A stretch of 13,608 bases of DNA from the NCBI GenBank assembly GCA_002725445.1, contig PBPD01000131.1:1-13608 (forward strand), given 5' to 3'. This document shows, piece after piece, positions 6,997 to 13,608 of this stretch. Source of the DNA: Rickettsiales bacterium. GTDB taxonomy: Bacteria; Pseudomonadota; Alphaproteobacteria; Rickettsiales; UBA3002. The notes under the pieces are model-generated. The model searched no databases. It was not told the origin of the DNA and worked only from the letters and a program-made list of their open reading frames with translations. The stretch's first letter is position 1, and every line of letters starts with the position of its first letter. The position numbers were made by a program, and so were the translations under genes.

Positions 6997-7977
6997 CTAT
7001 ACTTGCTCTTTAAAATAAATCTCGGACACGTAGCGTTTGCCGCCACTGCCGCGCTTGAGCTGAATAATAACATTAACCACGCCTTCAACATACTCTTTTA
7101 TTTGCTCACGCGTGATGCCAAGATTTGCCTGCATAATCATAAGGATAAGCTGCTCGATAGCCAGTTTTGGCGTGTCGGCATGCAGGGTGGAAATAGAGCC
7201 GGGGTGACCGGTGTTGATGGCACGTAAATAAGAGAAGGCTTCGGCACCGCGCAGCTCGCCCAGAATGATCCGGTCGGGGCGCAAACGCAGGCAGGCTTCG
7301 ATTAAGTCCTGCGTGGTGACATTCGAGCGGCCTTGCCCGCCTTTGGAGGCCAGCAGATGCACATGGTTAGGCAGATGCTCCAGATTCACCTCGCGGGCGT
7401 CTTCCGCGCTGATAATACGTTCGGTTTCGGGTATTTCCTTGAGCGCAGCATTCATAAAAGTGGTTTTACCCGTCGATGTGCCGCCGCTGATGATGATGTT
7501 CTTTTTCAGCAGCACCGCTTGCGAAATAAATTCGCGCACTGCGCCTGCATCCAGCAATTCGCGCAGGCGTATATCATCTTTGTTTTTGCCTTGCCGCACA
7601 ATCGTGCCCTGAAACGCACCCAGCGCCTCATAGCGTGAAAGGTCCAGATTCATTACGGTTTGTTTACGAATCGACATGGCGACAATGCCCGGCTCGGTCG
7701 CAGGCGGGAATACCACCTGAATACGGTAACCGCCCGGCAAAGTGGCAGAGAGCAAGGGTGATTCTTCGCTGATGGTCTGATTGGTGGATTGTGCCACCAG
7801 CTGTCCCAAGGATTTCAAATGTTCGAAGGTGAATTCAGGGATTTCCTCGCACACCATGTCGCCACCTTTTTCCACCCAGGCCTCACCTGGGCGGTTGATG
7901 GAAATCTCGCTAATGCCCTCGGTGTCAAACAGGGTCTTGAGGGGAGCGAGATAGGTATCGAGCGCGGTTAAATTCAT
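6997..7977 (-). CDS. virB11: T4SS ATPase VirB11
   Basis: A 326-aa cytoplasmic hexameric ATPase of the secretion superfamily that powers pilus biogenesis and/or substrate transfer with VirB4 and VirD4. Visible elements are the N-terminal domain with ISEISINRPGEAWVE near residues 22-36, Walker A ISGGTSTGKTT at 163-173, the Asp box around AEDAREV at 191-197, Walker B RIILGELRG at 236-244 with E241, and the His box GHPGSISTLHAD at 257-268. The length is usual for VirB11. The ATG shares one base with the TAA of virB10, so the two are probably translationally coupled. There is no signal peptide or membrane segment. Confidence 0.97.
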   Translation of the reverse strand: MNLTALDTYLAPLKTLFDTEGISEISINRPGEAWVEKGGDMVCEEIPEFTFEHLKSLGQLVAQSTNQTISEESPLLSATLPGGYRIQVVFPPATEPGIVAMSIRKQTVMNLDLSRYEALGAFQGTIVRQGKNKDDIRLRELLDAGAVREFISQAVLLKKNIIISGGTSTGKTTFMNAALKEIPETERIISAEDAREVNLEHLPNHVHLLASKGGQGRSNVTTQDLIEACLRLRPDRIILGELRGAEAFSYLRAINTGHPGSISTLHADTPKLAIEQLILMIMQANLGITREQIKEYVEGVVNVIIQLKRGSGGKRYVSEIYFKEQV

Positions 7978-9221
7978 TATTGGATCACCCGTGCGCCCGT
8001 ATATTCAGGTGGGAAGATAATGTCGCGGTTCACGAAAACATTTACCTTCGTGCCCTGATCAACCGTGATGGTCGGTTGTGCGTTGATGTAGCGCTCCAGG
8101 AATTGTTCGGTCACGCGGCCCACGCTGTTAAGCGCATCAACAGTGGCAAGGCTGGCGGCAGAGCCGCTCTCGGTAGTGCCAGTCACGCTGTTGGTGCTTG
8201 AGATGTTTTCGCCGTCGATCAGCTCATCTGCACCGATGGCCAGCACAATACTGATGGAGCTGGTGAGCAATGCCCGCGAGAATAGCTCGCCAAACTTGCT
8301 GTCGACCTGACCAGTCGCGCCTGCTTGGCCGATCTGATTGACCATAGGCGAATTGAGAATGGCATCGACCCCGTCTGGACGGATAACACGCGTCCATACA
8401 ATATGCACGCGCTCCTGCGAGCCGATGATTTCGGAATTATACTGTCCGATCAGGCGTGAGCCTTTAGGAATAAGCGGAGTGCGGCCTGCTTCGCCAAAGA
8501 TATCGCGGCTGACAATGGCGCGTACCGGGCCGGGCAGATCGGTATTGATCGCGGTTTCTAACACGGCATGGATCAGCTTGCCTTGTGCCACCACCGAGCG
8601 CAGATCGCCAATGCGGCCTGCTTCTACCTTTTGTGCCTTGGTGTTGGATTTATACAGCTCGTTGCTGAATTCCTGATTAGGGTCGTTGGTTGGCGGGGCG
8701 GTATATTCTTCATCTTCATCATCCAGGAAACCACCACCGCTATCAGCAAATATCAGTACTTCCGAGCGACGGCGTTCCATCAATAGCTCATTTTCCGGCG
8801 CGTCATTTTCTCCAAATACCGGGAAGCCTTTTGACTCAGGTGGCTCTGGCGGTACATCGATCACCAGTGGCTCTTCTATCATTGGAGTTTCGACGATGGG
8901 AGGAGGCTCTGGTAAAAACTCTTCTTCATCCAAAGAAGGTCTAGCCACCTGCACGCTGGGCTTTTCTTCCGGCACTTCTTCTTCGCCGCCGCTGAAGATA
9001 GAATATAGCATGAAAATAACAAAGGCGACCATCGCACCCAATACAATGAGCACTTTGCCGGGTGCAGCGGCCACAGCGGGTGCACCGGAATCCAGACCAC
9101 CGCCATTGCCATTATTTGGGCCACCCCCCATCGCATTAGGGTCGCCACCGGGCGGCATGGCGGCATTCGGATCCATCTCAGGTGGAGGAGGGGGCGGAGG
9201 AGGGGCGTTATTGTCTGCCAT
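7977..9221 (-). CDS. virB10: T4SS core protein VirB10 (TrbI family)
   Basis: A 414-aa protein that spans inner membrane, periplasm and outer-membrane pore, relaying ATP-driven changes from VirD4/VirB11. The cytoplasmic N-terminus is extreme: eight prolines in a row at about 7-14, then a Pro/Gly/Asn-rich stretch to residue 54. One membrane segment follows at about 57-76 (VLIVLGAMVAFVIFMLYSIF), then an acidic Pro-rich linker. The C-terminal TrbI/VirB10 beta-barrel begins near residue 205; its PVRAIVSRDIFGE, IPKGSRLIGQY and FGELFSRALLTSSISIV segments are family-typical, and FVNRDIIFPPEY closes it. The hydrophobic helix at TSSISIVLAIG is where the outer-membrane antenna would lie. It starts 1 nt after the virB9 stop and overlaps virB11 by 1 nt. 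Confidence 0.95.
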   Translation of the reverse strand: MADNNAPPPPPPPPEMDPNAAMPPGGDPNAMGGGPNNGNGGGLDSGAPAVAAAPGKVLIVLGAMVAFVIFMLYSIFSGGEEEVPEEKPSVQVARPSLDEEEFLPEPPPIVETPMIEEPLVIDVPPEPPESKGFPVFGENDAPENELLMERRRSEVLIFADSGGGFLDDEDEEYTAPPTNDPNQEFSNELYKSNTKAQKVEAGRIGDLRSVVAQGKLIHAVLETAINTDLPGPVRAIVSRDIFGEAGRTPLIPKGSRLIGQYNSEIIGSQERVHIVWTRVIRPDGVDAILNSPMVNQIGQAGATGQVDSKFGELFSRALLTSSISIVLAIGADELIDGENISSTNSVTGTTESGSAASLATVDALNSVGRVTEQFLERYINAQPTITVDQGTKVNVFVNRDIIFPPEYTGARVIQ

Positions 9222-9222
9222 A

Positions 9223-10212
9223 TCAGAGTCCTGAATATTGACGTTCGTTATAGACGGTTACCTGACGACTGCCACTGCGCAGGGCAAAGCGCGGCGCTGT
9301 CATAGAAACCACCAATGTGTTGCGGTCCGCTTGTGCAGCTTGCACAGGAATTTCGCGCCCATCAGGCAAGAGGGCGGTGATGTGCGGCGTGCCTGAGCCA
9401 TAGCTGCGGAATTTGAAATAGGTGGACTGCCCATCGTCATAAATTTTTACAGGGGCAATGTCATTGGGGCCACTGAATGTATAGCGATAATTATAGCCGG
9501 TGATTGCCTGTGTAGAAGGCAGGCGGCTTGGCATGGATGAGGCGCTGGGTTGCCATGCGGGCGCAGGTGGGGTAGCTGCGGCTGGTGCAGGCGGCATACG
9601 TGTTGGCGCAGGCATGCTGGGTGCAGGGGCAGACGCCATGGTTTGGGTAGGCGCAGGCGGTTTTGCGGCAGGTGGTGTAGGCGCAGAAGGCGGGGTGAAC
9701 TGTGCACTCATTTCGCGTGCAGCAGGTGCGGGTGGTAAGTCGGCTGCTGCGATATCATCGCTGTAAATAGGTGGGTTAGGCCCATCTAACGCATCTTCAG
9801 GATAGAAAAAACGCACCACATATACCAGCTCGTGCGTGGCAGGCAGATTGTCGCCGCTGCTGGAGCGCAGATCAAACTGATAAGCGCGTTTGTTGGTGAC
9901 GACTGTCATATTGGTGTGGGCATTTTCTTCCATCGCGCGGATGAACAGGCGGCGGCCTGCTGGCACAATTTGCCAGCCAACACGGTCGCCAATCGAAATG
10001 GTTTCGATGGTTTCTTTTTTGCCGAATTCAATATTGGACTGATACCCGTAATGGGTAAGCAGTGAATAGACATCGTTTTCGTTGAATACGAAGGTCTTGA
10101 TACGACTGTCGGTCACAATGGGCTTGCTGGCCTGCGCGTAGGCGGCCGGTGGCGATGAAAAACTAACTAAAGCGCCGAGCGCAACAGAAGCAAATAAAAG
10201 GCGAGTGATCAT
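9223..10212 (-). CDS. virB9: T4SS outer-membrane core protein VirB9
   Basis: A 329-aa periplasmic/outer-membrane core subunit that surrounds VirB10. It has a signal peptide with a likely cut after AYA at residue 26. The N-terminal VirB9 domain covers about 32-140 (VFNENDVYSLLTHYGYQSNI; then VGWQIVPAGRRLFIRA and NMTVVTNKRAYQFDL). The C-terminal domain covers about 238-329 (NYRYTFSGPNDIAPVKIYDD; STYFKF; LLPDGREIPV; the ending VYNERQYSG). Between them lies an unusually long Pro/Ala linker (about 158-236). The ATG overlaps the virB8 stop by 4 nt (ATGA), so translation is probably coupled. Confidence 0.95.
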   Translation of the reverse strand: MITRLLFASVALGALVSFSSPPAAYAQASKPIVTDSRIKTFVFNENDVYSLLTHYGYQSNIEFGKKETIETISIGDRVGWQIVPAGRRLFIRAMEENAHTNMTVVTNKRAYQFDLRSSSGDNLPATHELVYVVRFFYPEDALDGPNPPIYSDDIAAADLPPAPAAREMSAQFTPPSAPTPPAAKPPAPTQTMASAPAPSMPAPTRMPPAPAAATPPAPAWQPSASSMPSRLPSTQAITGYNYRYTFSGPNDIAPVKIYDDGQSTYFKFRSYGSGTPHITALLPDGREIPVQAAQADRNTLVVSMTAPRFALRSGSRQVTVYNERQYSGL

Positions 10213-10922
10213 GGCATTGCATCCCTGTCTTTGCGGTAGCTTAGCACGGTAAAGCCGAGCGGGTTAATGTAACGATCTTCCTGTGTCAGGTTAAGATCGG
10301 AGAACTGGAACTGCAGCGTAATAACTTGATGACTGACCACAGGAGCCGGCACTTTTGGCAAATTGTCTGTCACCTGAATGCGCACTTGCGCCACTTGCGG
10401 TGCGTTGACGCGTTGTTGCTGGCCGGGTGCGGTGGTGTCAATGTAGGTGATGGACTTAAATTTGACGGTGCGTTTGCCCGAGGTTTGCAGCATGGCGGCA
10501 GGGCTGTTTGGGTTTTTCGGGGTGGCTTGACGGCGGAAATCCGCATAGACTGATTGGTTGCTCATCACACGCACAATATTGTAATTGTGGCGCAAATCGC
10601 TGATGTCATAGGTTTCGCGGGCAGTGATATATTTGACGATGAAGTAATTTTCGATCGCTTCGTTGGCGGTGAATTGTTGTTTGGTTACCGGGTCTACGCG
10701 CTGCACGATACCCGATTTTTCATCTACCTGAATTACAAAGGGTTCGACCGATTTATACGGGGTGAGCTGCATAACAGCGAATACGGAAATCAGGGCGAGA
10801 ATAAGCGCCACCAGCGTGGTAATAGCCAGAATATTGCGCTGTACGAGAACGTACTGGAATTTATCCTGATACCAGCTTTTGGATTCGGGTTTGGCCTCGG
10901 CTTTATCCCCTTTTTTAAACAC
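10209..10922 (-). CDS. virB8: T4SS inner-membrane protein VirB8
   Basis: A 237-aa bitopic assembly factor that links inner-membrane and core parts. A short charged cytoplasmic start (MFKKGDKAEAKPESKSW) precedes one membrane segment at about 31-52, then a periplasmic NTF2-like domain. Family features include TPYKSVEPFVIQVDEKSG after the membrane helix, AIENYFIVKYITARETYD, and the late LTQEDRYINPLGFTVLSY. The start codon is GTG at 10922: a TGA lies immediately upstream in frame and AGGGTG sits just upstream, so no longer form is possible. It is the first gene of the virB8-virB9-virB10-virB11-virD4 unit and is preceded by a 140-nt gap with promoter-like boxes. Confidence 0.95.
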   Translation of the reverse strand: MFKKGDKAEAKPESKSWYQDKFQYVLVQRNILAITTLVALILALISVFAVMQLTPYKSVEPFVIQVDEKSGIVQRVDPVTKQQFTANEAIENYFIVKYITARETYDISDLRHNYNIVRVMSNQSVYADFRRQATPKNPNSPAAMLQTSGKRTVKFKSITYIDTTAPGQQQRVNAPQVAQVRIQVTDNLPKVPAPVVSHQVITLQFQFSDLNLTQEDRYINPLGFTVLSYRKDRDAMP

Positions 10923-10974
10923 TCACACACCCTGTCACATTAGGAATTTATAGTATGCCACCACCTAAATAGCG

Positions 10975-11002
10975 ACTATATATAGTATAGAAAAGATTGC
11001 AA
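10975..11002 (-). promoter_or_regulatory. Possible promoter of the virB8-virD4 operon
   Basis: On the minus strand TTGCAA (plus-strand 10997-11002) and TATAGT (10975-10980) are 16 nt apart, giving a plausible sigma-70-type promoter with a leader of about 45 nt before the virB8 GTG. A second -10-like TATACT (10984-10989) overlaps it. The 12-nt palindrome ACTATATATAGT (10975-10986) covers the -10 box, and TATAGTAT occurs twice (10949-10956 and 10981-10988), 32 bp apart, which could bind a regulator. Confidence 0.4.
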
Positions 11003-11024
11003 GCCGTAACCCGGCGCTCAGAAG

Positions 11025-11033
11025 TTATCCACA
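11025..11033 (+). promoter_or_regulatory. Consensus DnaA-box sequence in the virB6-virB8 gap
   Basis: TTATCCACA matches the consensus DnaA box exactly. It lies in non-coding DNA between virB6 and virB8, about 25 bp upstream of the predicted virB8 promoter boxes. One 9-mer can occur by chance and no second box was seen nearby, so regulation of the operon by DnaA is only a possibility and an origin is unlikely. Confidence 0.35.
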
Positions 11034-11062
11034 GATTTTTCGCTATCACACGCTAAGCGGCG

Positions 11063-12637
11063 CTAGCGGCGGCCACCCAGCGAGGTGATGAAGTGGATAG
11101 TGTCGTCGATGATGCCGCCACCACCACGCGTGACATACATTCCAACAGCACCCGATGTGGTTTCCTGACGCACGCGGTTGCCGACCAGCATCGAGGCCAT
11201 GCCCTCTTTGAAGCCGGCAGCGATAGCGCCGGGCGTGTTGTTGGCAGTCGCATAGCCGGATTCGAAGCCACGGCCGAAGGTCTGGCCAAGCCGTGTGCCA
11301 GTAAGCCCGATGCTACTCTCAGACGATTGGGCAAAGCCACCCAGCTGGCCGGCATAACGTGGGCCTGCCAGAAAGCGTGCCATCGATGGTACGAGGCTGA
11401 GAATTTTATGCATGATAAATACGATCGCCATCAAGGTGAGTGCCTGTACCGATGCATATTCAAGGAACGTATTGTCGGTGATCAATTCATCCGGATGGTA
11501 GGTTTCGCCCGAGCCGTCACATACAGGGCGTTCCCCGACCTTCTCACCGTCTTCCATAATGTCTTCCATGGTGAATTTGCAGATGGTGCATAGTTTCATA
11601 TCTACAATAGCGCCGCCACCATCGCTGAAGATGGTCTGGTCATAAGGACGCACAAGATCAAACAGCGCGCTGAAGCTTTTGGATACATGATCGTTCAGCA
11701 TGATCACAATGGCGATGAACGCAAATACCACCACCATTTGGAAGGCGAAAGAGGTGAGGTATTGGATGTATTTATCGAAGAAGTTACGCGTAAATTTGAA
11801 CAGGGCGAAGCTGGCGAAAATAGGCATCAGCGTCATCAGGAAGGTAACGCCCAGCAATCCGAAGAGATAACCCATCAATGCGCGGATAAATAGCCATGCC
11901 ATTTTGAACATGATGAAGATGGCAACCAGAAACAGCGGTGGAAAGGCTGCCAGCAACACGATGATGAAGGCAAAGAGCCCGTTTTTGCAGAAATTAGGGT
12001 CGTCCCCGATCAGGATATGCTCGCGACCAATGCGTGAGCTTTCGCCAGTAAGGTGGATGACCTTGTAAAATAATTCATCGATTTTGGCGAAGATATCGCC
12101 GCCACTCATACTCCCGCCGCCTGAATCCACACTGGATAGCACGATCGTAATGCCTTCCTGCGCGCCAATCATGAAAAAGCGGTATGCAATGCCAATGGCG
12201 TATTCCGATTGGGTTGCAAATACATAGACGAGTGAGAATTTCGCCAGAATCATCATCAGTTCTTTGGCGGTGAAGGGCAGAACCCCTATGAGAAACCCGA
12301 CGCCAATGAAGGTAACAAACAGGGTGAGCACGGCTTTGACCGGATCAAAAAGCGAGTCTTGCATGCCGCAGAACAGATGGCCGAACAATTCGCTGATCAG
12401 CACCTCGAACTCGGCCACAAAATAGGTGAACATATGCTCGTAGCGTGCATCGCCCGTGGGCGGCGAGACGGTGCTTTCAAACAGTTGGCCTTCGGGCTCG
12501 CCCGAAGCGCTACAGGTGAAATCTTCGGCTACTTTTGCATCGGTGATCGTCTGGCCATAGGCCCAAAATACCAAACCCTGCAATAGCACAAGTGCCAGCG
12601 CGATCACAATCAGGCGTGAAAAGCCACGTGGCATCAT
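11063..12637 (-). CDS. virB6: T4SS inner-membrane channel protein VirB6 (TrbL/VirB6)
   Basis: A 524-aa polytopic protein forming part of the inner-membrane channel. It has an N-terminal hydrophobic segment (8-26, possibly a cleaved signal), then membrane segments around 101-120, 125-142, 221-246, 248-275, 297-314 and 396-415. The tail after 420 is soluble and Gly-rich (QLGGFAQSSESSIGLTG). A loop after the helix at 297-314 carries CTIC (350-353) and C373. The membrane pattern with FIGVGFLIGVL and MAWLFIRALMGYLFGLLGV fits VirB6 of Rickettsiales-like systems, although at 524 aa it is shorter than the giant tandem VirB6 copies of Rickettsia. The ATG at 12637 overlaps the virB4 stop by 4 nt and has GGAGGT 8 nt upstream; the next codon is also ATG. 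A 140-nt gap follows it. Confidence 0.88.
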   Translation of the reverse strand: MMPRGFSRLIVIALALVLLQGLVFWAYGQTITDAKVAEDFTCSASGEPEGQLFESTVSPPTGDARYEHMFTYFVAEFEVLISELFGHLFCGMQDSLFDPVKAVLTLFVTFIGVGFLIGVLPFTAKELMMILAKFSLVYVFATQSEYAIGIAYRFFMIGAQEGITIVLSSVDSGGGSMSGGDIFAKIDELFYKVIHLTGESSRIGREHILIGDDPNFCKNGLFAFIIVLLAAFPPLFLVAIFIMFKMAWLFIRALMGYLFGLLGVTFLMTLMPIFASFALFKFTRNFFDKYIQYLTSFAFQMVVVFAFIAIVIMLNDHVSKSFSALFDLVRPYDQTIFSDGGGAIVDMKLCTICKFTMEDIMEDGEKVGERPVCDGSGETYHPDELITDNTFLEYASVQALTLMAIVFIMHKILSLVPSMARFLAGPRYAGQLGGFAQSSESSIGLTGTRLGQTFGRGFESGYATANNTPGAIAAGFKEGMASMLVGNRVRQETTSGAVGMYVTRGGGGIIDDTIHFITSLGGRR

Positions 12638-13608
12638 CCGGTAGCACCTCCCATCGTAGGAAGAGGCGGCATGCCGTCATCCATGACGGTGTCGCTCGAC
12701 TGGCCGCTGAGCACGCCGATGATGTCATCCAGCCCCCCGAGATCCAGCTCTGCGACGATGGTTTCGTTGCCGCGCTTGAGCAGGAAATGGCGCTCTTCGG
12801 CATTCATCATGCTCAAATAGCCAAATTCTTCCTCTGTCAGCCCGAACACATTGATATAGGCACTGTCAGGGTAGGGGTGCGGCAGGTAAATTTGCGTGGC
12901 CAGCTGCGGCATGATCGCTTTACTGATCTGGCGCTGGCCTGCATCGTCCACATCTTCGGTTGTTAAGAAGCAGGCTGTGTTTTGGGTGCGCAGATATTCC
13001 AGCCAGTGCTGCACGCGCGGGCCAAATATCGGGTTGTCCAGCAGCCGCCATGCTTCATCCAGCACCAGCATGGATTTGCGCCCATCAAGCTGGTTGGTCA
13101 TACGGTGCAAAATATAAGACGCCAGCGGCACAATGGCGTTCACATCGTTGATGTAAGCCGATACGTCGATGCCAAGCGTATCGGTTTCCAGCGTCAGCGC
13201 GTCTTCTGGTGCGGTAAACAAATTGGCATATTTGCCGCTGCCATACCATTGGCTGAATTTCTCGGCCAGTGCCGGGTTTTGTGCGCCAAGCGCCTGACCG
13301 ATGGATTGCAAATTGCGGTGCTCTGGAGGCAGCTTATAGATCTGGTCGATAATGCCTTTGAAGCCCTGAATAGTGGCGTCATTAACGTTTGCGCCGTGCG
13401 GGTCGATCAGCATGATCAGCCAGAGTGTCAGAAATTCGCGGTTGGGGTTGTTATCTTCCATCAAAAGCGGGTTAAACCCCATGCCCCCGCGCGGATTGCC
13501 GGGTTGCACATAGGTGCCGCCTAATGTGTTAATCAACTGGCCTGCGCCGCGCAACGCATCCACATACCACAGGCGTGGCTGGTATTTGCGTGCCTGTGCC
13601 GCAATAAA
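12634..13608 (-). CDS. virB4: T4SS ATPase VirB4, C-terminal part (5' end outside window)
   Basis: The last 324 residues of the large VirB4/CagE ATPase, which energises T4SS assembly at the inner membrane. The frame is open to the window end with family-like sequence (RKYQPRLWYVDALRGAG), so the gene continues to the right; the GTG at 13563 is an internal Val codon. Walker B is seen as SMLVLDEAWRLLDNPIFG, preceded by ILHRMTNQLDGRK. Downstream, WLEYLRTQNTACFLTTEDVD and ISKAIMPQLATQIYLPHP are characteristic of the VirB4 RecA-like C-terminal domain. Walker A is not in the window. The final stop overlaps the virB6 start by 4 nt. virB3, usually just upstream of virB4, would lie outside. Confidence 0.93.
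   Translation of the reverse strand, partial: FIAAQARKYQPRLWYVDALRGAGQLINTLGGTYVQPGNPRGGMGFNPLLMEDNNPNREFLTLWLIMLIDPHGANVNDATIQGFKGIIDQIYKLPPEHRNLQSIGQALGAQNPALAEKFSQWYGSGKYANLFTAPEDALTLETDTLGIDVSAYINDVNAIVPLASYILHRMTNQLDGRKSMLVLDEAWRLLDNPIFGPRVQHWLEYLRTQNTACFLTTEDVDDAGQRQISKAIMPQLATQIYLPHPYPDSAYINVFGLTEEEFGYLSMMNAEERHFLLKRGNETIVAELDLGGLDDIIGVLSGQSSDTVMDDGMPPLPTMGGATG

Noticed and set aside
8686..9234. Plus-strand open frame of 182 codons
   Set aside because: It is antisense to virB10; its Ser/Gly-rich product is what the proline-rich coding strand gives in reverse, and it resembles no known protein.
10923..11062. Small virB7 lipoprotein gene between virB6 and virB8
   Set aside because: No open frame with a lipobox-type signal exists on the minus strand; the only ATG there is followed at once by TGA.
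11041..11068. Hairpin after virB6 as a terminator
   Set aside because: CGCTA/TAGCG pairs over an 8-nt loop, but on the transcribed strand it is followed by an A-rich rather than T-rich stretch.
13561..13563. GTG as start of a 309-aa protein
   Set aside because: The frame runs on to the window edge with VirB4-like sequence and lacks Walker A, so this is an internal Val codon of a truncated view.

Overview
The window looks like chromosomal DNA of an alphaproteobacterium. The grounds are a vir-type type IV secretion (T4SS) cluster whose order (virB4-virB6, then virB8-virB9-virB10-virB11-virD4) resembles the rvh system of Rickettsiales and related lineages, an alphaproteobacterial style of housekeeping proteins (Aat, AroQ, ThiG, Ppx/GppA), and roughly balanced base composition by eye. 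It is gene-dense, with many 1-4 nt overlaps. A free-living or predatory/symbiotic relative (Micavibrio-like or Rickettsiales-like) is my inference; no rRNA or other firm taxonomic marker is present.

Region 1 (1-3514) is housekeeping. The 3' end of a Ppx/GppA phosphatase gene runs rightward and overlaps, tail to tail by 115 nt, the end of a leftward three-gene operon: aroQ (3-dehydroquinase), a glycerophosphodiester phosphodiesterase gene and aat (Leu/Phe-tRNA-protein transferase). Fifty bases separate the aroQ start from the divergent thiS-thiG pair, which makes the sulfur carrier and thiazole synthase for thiamine.

Region 2 (3520-5130) is accessory. It holds an unrecognised 181-aa acidic protein with no lysine and no cysteine, a 244-nt non-coding stretch bounded internally by an inverted repeat, and a type IV pilin/pseudopilin-like protein with its own likely promoter.

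Region 3 (5141-13608) is the T4SS on the minus strand, read right to left: virB4 (5' end outside the window), virB6, a 140-nt gap with promoter-like boxes and a consensus DnaA box, then virB8, virB9, virB10, virB11 and virD4 in one tightly packed unit. Together they encode the inner-membrane assembly (VirB6, VirB8), the outer-membrane/periplasm core (VirB9, VirB10), two assembly/secretion ATPases (VirB4, VirB11) and the substrate-receiving coupling ATPase (VirD4). No virB5 or virB7 gene is visible in the window. The pilin-like and lysine-free proteins lie directly downstream on the same strand and are candidates for T4SS-associated surface or substrate proteins, which is speculation based on position and composition. 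No tRNA, rRNA, CRISPR array, IS element or TPP riboswitch was seen.
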